Shown here one piece after another: positions 4,612-8,451 of a DNA stretch of 8,451 nt. This stretch comes from Verrucomicrobia bacterium GWC2_42_7. GTDB taxonomy: Bacteria > Verrucomicrobiota > Verrucomicrobiia > Opitutales > GWC2-42-7-A. Both the position numbers and the translations under genes were made by a program. Each line of letters begins with the position of its first letter. Position 1 is the first letter of the stretch. The notes under the pieces are model-generated. The model was not told where the DNA came from and made no database searches. It saw nothing but the letters and a program-made list of their open reading frames with translations. The stretch covers positions 1 through 8,451 of the forward strand of contig MIDO01000009.1 of assembly GCA_001831055.1 (NCBI GenBank), written 5' to 3'.

Positions 4612-6951
4612 CTAGAATTTTGTTCCGAAAGAGAAGTTAAATTTGCAGCTATGCTTATTGTACTTATCGCCTCGGATAGGGAACCCTAAATCTAGTCTCA
4701 ACGGCGCTCCTAGGATAAAGATGCGTAACCCGAAGCCCCAGTCACAATTGTAACCATGTGGATACCAACGTCCTGACCGCTCATTTACATAACCGATGTC
4801 ATAGAACGTTGCAAAACGTACAGGATCGAAAATCTTGATAGAATACTCTGCGTTTGCATAGCTGAAGGTGTTACCTCCCAATGGCGTATGATCTGCGTCG
4901 TTTGCTTTAGGGCCTACTTCGCGGTAGTCGAATCCGCACATATCACTTTCTCCGCCAAGAAAATATCTTTCGAAAATGGGAACTTGTTTGTGTCCGAATG
5001 GAATAACGGTTCCCGTTTTGGCTCCGAGCAAGAGAACTTGTTTCCCTGCTTCGCATACAGTCCATGCTTGGCCTCCGGACAATTCATGTCTTGTATAGTA
5101 AGTTTGTCCTCTCAAGACAGGACCACCGGCAATTTCATTGTTTAATGCAATGTTGCTGCCTTCTGTTTGATAGATAAAATTGTCATAAGTACAACGAGAT
5201 AGGGAAAACCCAACCTTTGACACACTGCGTTTTCCTGCGGAATCCCTAATTGTTTCAGGAGCAGTAGCGTCGACATTGTAAATTTTGACATCTTCAATTC
5301 TGTATGATAAACGCCCTTCGACTAACTCGAATAGCCGTTTTCTGAAGTAAAGTTCAACTCCCTTGCGTAACTCATTGTATTTACTTTCTGAATACTTGCT
5401 TCTGCTTGCAAATAGTTCTGTACCAAAAGCTAATCTATGATCAAAAATCCAAGGTTCTTCAAAATTGATTACACCACTCATCACTTTTGATCCCAAAGAT
5501 GTATGGATGCGAAACTTTTGTCCAGCGCCTTGGAAGAACGAGCGCGGATTTTTGATGTCAAAATTGCCTTGTCCTAGGTCGACGAATATACTGAACTTGT
5601 CTTGCGTACTAAAACCGCCACCAAAGCCGATGCTCCCGGTACGCCCTTCTTTCACCGTAATGCGCAAATTTTTGCGATTTGGAATGGAAGTTGTTTCGGG
5701 AGTTACGGATACTTCATCAAAATATCTTAAGTTTTCTAGGCGGGCCTGACTATTTTTCATTCTCACCAAGTCAAACACGTCTCCTGGAGATAGAGCCAAT
5801 TCGCGGACAATTACCTTGGTTTTTGTTTTAGTATTCCCTTGAACGGTAATATCTTGGACATAAATTTTTTGGCTCTCGTGGATGTCGTAAGTGAGGTCGA
5901 TATTACCCGTGGTTGTATTGGGAATGCGGATGGCTTGCACTTGGGTTTCGAGGTAACCATCTTTTCCGAAATAATTGCGCAATGTCTCGCAGTCCCCCTC
6001 TACGACAGCAGGGGAGAATACTTTGTTTTTAATGATGCGCAGAAGGCGAATCAATTTGTCTGTGGGATGAAGGGTGTTTCCTTGTATTTTTACATCTCCG
6101 ACAAAGTATTGCTTGTTTTCCTTAACATGAACGACAATGGTCAGTCTGCCCGCCTTGGGATACTCGAATTTGACGTCAGCCTCTGAAATTTCAACATCGA
6201 GAAAACCTTCGTTTTTGAAAACCTCACGGGCTTTATCTAGGTCTTCGCGGAAAGTGGATTCCTGAAAGTAACCGCTACCTGTTAACCATGAAAAAATGTG
6301 CCAGGCTTTTGTCTTAAAATTTTCTTTTATTTTGCTGTCTTTAACGTGGGCATGCCCTTCGATTTTTACTTTGGAAATTTTAAAGCATTGGCCCTCTTTG
6401 ACATGGAATATGACTTTCCCTAGCCCCTCTTGGCTGGTTTTTTCAATAGAATACGATACGGTCGCTTGAAAATACCCCTTCTTTTGATAAAACTCTATAA
6501 GTTTATTAACGTCGCTCTTGATTTTTGCCTCATCTAAGGGCTTTTCTTCTTTTGTGTCGATCTTATCAATGAGCGTCTTGCTTCGGATCTTTTTATTTCC
6601 GTCAAAGGCGATCTCCTGGACACGTATTTTGGGGGTTACGAAGAAAGTAACGGCCACTTCTTTGTTGGGCATTTCTTCCTGCTTGGCCTTAATTTCGTCG
6701 AAGAAACCCGATTCGTACAGAGAGCGAATGGATTGGTCTACAAGGAATGGATTGTAAGGCATGCCTTGGTGAACCTTGATATGTGACTGAACGACTTCTT
6801 CGGTGACGTTTCTCAGGCCTACATATTCAATGCCGACTTTTCCGATCAATGGATCGGCAGCGATCAATTGCCGCTGGAGTAAAAACAGCAAGCAGCCTGT
6901 AAATAATATAGATCGTGTTTTTTTACTAAGGATGTCCAGTATAGTTTTCAA
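4612..6951 (-). CDS. bamA: Outer membrane protein assembly factor BamA (Omp85), 779 aa
   Basis: BamA folds and inserts beta-barrel proteins into the outer membrane. Residues 1-32 are a signal peptide (core ILFTGCLLFLL, likely cut after LIAA). Five POTRA domains follow at roughly 36-108, 109-187, 190-279, 281-360 and 362-436; POTRA3 has the typical FSWLTGSGYF. A 16-strand barrel covers about 437-779 and ends in FNFSFGTKF, with the terminal Phe of a beta-signal. The L6 lock motif, normally Arg-Gly-Phe/Tyr after a Gly-Gly-Glu, reads GGESDMCGFDYREVGP here (666-681), so Cys672 takes the place of the near-invariant Arg. The barrel has four other Cys (587, 633, 736, 769), in keeping with disulfide-rich chlamydial envelopes. 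The start is TTG at 6951: a stop lies upstream in frame, no ATG or GTG lies between, and this start gives a complete signal peptide. It overlaps dnaB by 26 nt, implying coupled translation. Confidence 0.97.
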   Translation of the reverse strand: MKTILDILSKKTRSILFTGCLLFLLQRQLIAADPLIGKVGIEYVGLRNVTEEVVQSHIKVHQGMPYNPFLVDQSIRSLYESGFFDEIKAKQEEMPNKEVAVTFFVTPKIRVQEIAFDGNKKIRSKTLIDKIDTKEEKPLDEAKIKSDVNKLIEFYQKKGYFQATVSYSIEKTSQEGLGKVIFHVKEGQCFKISKVKIEGHAHVKDSKIKENFKTKAWHIFSWLTGSGYFQESTFREDLDKAREVFKNEGFLDVEISEADVKFEYPKAGRLTIVVHVKENKQYFVGDVKIQGNTLHPTDKLIRLLRIIKNKVFSPAVVEGDCETLRNYFGKDGYLETQVQAIRIPNTTTGNIDLTYDIHESQKIYVQDITVQGNTKTKTKVIVRELALSPGDVFDLVRMKNSQARLENLRYFDEVSVTPETTSIPNRKNLRITVKEGRTGSIGFGGGFSTQDKFSIFVDLGQGNFDIKNPRSFFQGAGQKFRIHTSLGSKVMSGVINFEEPWIFDHRLAFGTELFASRSKYSESKYNELRKGVELYFRKRLFELVEGRLSYRIEDVKIYNVDATAPETIRDSAGKRSVSKVGFSLSRCTYDNFIYQTEGSNIALNNEIAGGPVLRGQTYYTRHELSGGQAWTVCEAGKQVLLLGAKTGTVIPFGHKQVPIFERYFLGGESDMCGFDYREVGPKANDADHTPLGGNTFSYANAEYSIKIFDPVRFATFYDIGYVNERSGRWYPHGYNCDWGFGLRIFILGAPLRLDLGFPIRGDKYNKHSCKFNFSFGTKF

Positions 6952-8395
6952 AGCGTGTAATGTTTTTAAGAAATCCCAACCTAATTGTCCCGACTGGTCC
7001 GTTTCTATGCTTCGCGACTAATAGGTCTCGTACAACAAAGTCTGCATATTCTACATCTTCGTCAATCTCTTTTTTTTCCAAGCTGTCTTTTTTGGCAGCC
7101 TCAATGTCTTCTTTTTTTCGAGACAACAAAAGTACGATATCGGCGTCCTGTTCGATAGAACCCGATTCTCTCAAGTCCGATAATCTTGGTTGGCGTCTTT
7201 CGCGTTCAGATTCACGGTTTAATTGTGCAGCTACGATAACAGGGACGTTCAATTCCTTGGCCATGGCCTTAATCCCTCGTGAAATTTCAGCAATCTGCTG
7301 CTCTCGAGGCATCCTAGCATCGGAGCCAGCGATAAGTTGCAAATAGTCAATGATTATTAAGCCCAGTTTCTGTTGGCTATCAATGCGTCGTGCCTTGGCT
7401 CTCATTTCAAGAATCGTCAGATTTGCAGATTCATCTATCCACAAAGGAGCGCTTCTAAACTCGGAAGCGGTCCTGTTCAACTCCTGAGACGCACTATCTG
7501 GCAAAAATCCTTGAGCAAGCCTTACCATATCCACTCGGGCCCTTGCGCACAACAACCGCATTGCCAATTGATCCGCGCTCATTTCAAGGCTGAATAGCAA
7601 GGTTGGTGTCGACTTTCCTCCTTTTGTTCTTGGAAGCAGGGCGGCTTCCGCCATGTTGAGTGCAATCGTTGTCTTACCCATGGATGGACGCGCAGCTATG
7701 ACCGTCACTTCTCCAGACTTGAAGCCACTGGTCATGATATCAAGATCACGGAAGCCGCTCGTTACGCCCGTTATTTCACCCTTGTGGGTCAGCATTAAGC
7801 CAACCAAATTAATGGCCTTTTCTACAGAGTGTTTGACGTGTTTTGCGGAATCTGAAATGCGATCATCGCTAATAGCAAAGATTTCTCTTTCTGCATTTTC
7901 CAGAAATTGCCCGACATCTTCGTTGCCGCTATAAGCATTTTCTATGTTTCCTATAGAAACCTTTATTACGCGCCTGACCAATTCTAAGTCGCGAACCCGC
8001 TTAAGGTAATGAAGGAGGTGTACAGGCGTATCAATTCGGCTCGAAATTTCTGTCAGATAGGCATATCCCCCAACAACATCCAACTGGCCACGGCTCTGCA
8101 GTTTCTCTGCAACAATCAACTCATTGCTCGGCTTCCCCTCCTCGTACAGATCAAATAACGCCCTATAAATTAATTGATGGGCAGGAACATAAAAGGATTC
8201 TGGTTTGATTTTGTACTCAATACATTGAGTAATACTCTCCTGGCCCCCCTCCAATATGCAGCAACCCAACAAAGCTTGCTCCAAATCAACACTATGCGGC
8301 GGCGTCCTGGTCAACACGCCAGTCGGCTCCATGGCCGCAACGTTAGCTAGGGCCACTTTCGAAAAATCTTTTCCTTTTGTAATATTCACTGCCAT
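6926..8395 (-). CDS. dnaB: Replicative DNA helicase DnaB, 489 aa
   Basis: DnaB is the hexameric 5'-3' helicase that unwinds DNA at the replication fork and contacts primase. After a 30-residue lead-in, the N-terminal helical domain spans about 34-135 (SVDLEQALLGCCI, then GGYAYLTEI). The RecA-like ATPase domain runs from about 205. It has Walker A ARPSMGKTT (235-243), FSLEMS (268-273), Walker B LIIIDYLQL (346-354), the VIVAAQLNRESE motif (387-398), DLRESGSIEQDAD (407-419) and the late AKHRNGPVGT (461-470). A charged stretch (about 427-450, Lys/Glu/Asp-rich) between the last two motifs is longer than I would expect. All catalytic motifs look intact. The ATG at 8395 has no clear Shine-Dalgarno and lies 28 nt downstream of a strong stem-loop. 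As I recall, dnaB is not next to bamA in Chlamydia trachomatis, so the order here differs. Confidence 0.97.
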   Translation of the reverse strand: MAVNITKGKDFSKVALANVAAMEPTGVLTRTPPHSVDLEQALLGCCILEGGQESITQCIEYKIKPESFYVPAHQLIYRALFDLYEEGKPSNELIVAEKLQSRGQLDVVGGYAYLTEISSRIDTPVHLLHYLKRVRDLELVRRVIKVSIGNIENAYSGNEDVGQFLENAEREIFAISDDRISDSAKHVKHSVEKAINLVGLMLTHKGEITGVTSGFRDLDIMTSGFKSGEVTVIAARPSMGKTTIALNMAEAALLPRTKGGKSTPTLLFSLEMSADQLAMRLLCARARVDMVRLAQGFLPDSASQELNRTASEFRSAPLWIDESANLTILEMRAKARRIDSQQKLGLIIIDYLQLIAGSDARMPREQQIAEISRGIKAMAKELNVPVIVAAQLNRESERERRQPRLSDLRESGSIEQDADIVLLLSRKKEDIEAAKKDSLEKKEIDEDVEYADFVVRDLLVAKHRNGPVGTIRLGFLKNITRFENYTGHP

Positions 8396-8423
8396 GTTTC
8401 ACTTGGGATAGAGTTTTGGGGAA

Positions 8424-8451
8424 AACCCATTTTGGTCGCCCAAAATGGGTT
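8424..8451 (-). terminator. Perfect 12-bp stem-loop upstream of dnaB, likely terminator of the preceding gene
   Basis: AACCCATTTTGG (8424-8435) and its exact complement (8440-8451) flank a 4-nt loop. On the minus strand the stem is followed by TTTTCCCC, a short T-run. It reaches the window edge, so the stem may extend. It probably ends an upstream minus-strand transcript. A dnaB promoter is not evident in the 28 nt that remain, so some read-through into dnaB is possible. Confidence 0.55.

Noticed and set aside
6960..7346. + strand open frame of 128 codons inside dnaB
   Set aside because: Fully antisense to conserved dnaB motifs; no start signal or family features.
1..8451. CRISPR array, tRNA, rRNA or a complete mobile element
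   Set aside because: No regularly spaced repeats, no tRNA-like fold or rRNA sequence recognised, and only one transposon end is visible.

Overview
The window looks like part of a Gram-negative, amoeba-associated member of the Chlamydiae (Parachlamydia/Protochlamydia type). This rests on three things: an outer-membrane and lipid A biogenesis cluster (bamA, skp/ompH, lpxD), an adjacent eukaryote-like F-box/leucine-rich-repeat protein with a secretion signal (such families are expanded in environmental chlamydiae), and moderately AT-rich DNA. No rRNA or other decisive taxonomic marker is present, so the assignment is an inference.

All confident genes lie on the minus strand and read from right to left. 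At the far right a perfect 12-bp stem-loop (8424-8451) sits just upstream of dnaB (6926-8395), the replicative helicase. The dnaB 3' end overlaps by 26 nt the bamA gene (4612-6951), which appears to start with TTG. bamA is followed after about 34 nt by skp/ompH (3822-4577). A 462-nt gap rich in stem-loops separates this from lpxD (2307-3359; GTG start, good Shine-Dalgarno). A second stem-loop-rich gap precedes a 596-residue F-box-like/LRR protein (199-1989), whose ribosome binding site favours an ATG two codons inside the longest ORF. At the left edge, the + strand carries what looks like the last codons and terminal repeat of an IS30-type transposase. A minus-strand reading frame may start at position 41 and run out of the window.

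Functionally, bamA, skp and lpxD form an envelope-building group: Skp carries unfolded outer-membrane proteins across the periplasm, BamA inserts them, and LpxD makes the lipid A precursor. dnaB, bamA and skp are packed as one transcription unit with no recognisable Shine-Dalgarno sites. lpxD and the LRR gene each have a strong Shine-Dalgarno and a long leader.

The most unusual signal is non-coding. A 36-nt element (2065-2100 and 3510-3545, 30/36 identical without gaps) lies upstream of both the LRR gene and lpxD. A shorter relative (65-89) lies at the left edge. In each, a -10-like hexamer is followed at a fixed 7-nt distance by a conserved ATTGA(G/C)AAT block, as if a promoter plus transcript leader had been copied. 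An alternative reading is decayed transposon sequence. Other points of interest are a Cys in place of the near-invariant Arg of the BamA L6 motif, and mutually exclusive GCGCG-based stem-loops between genes.
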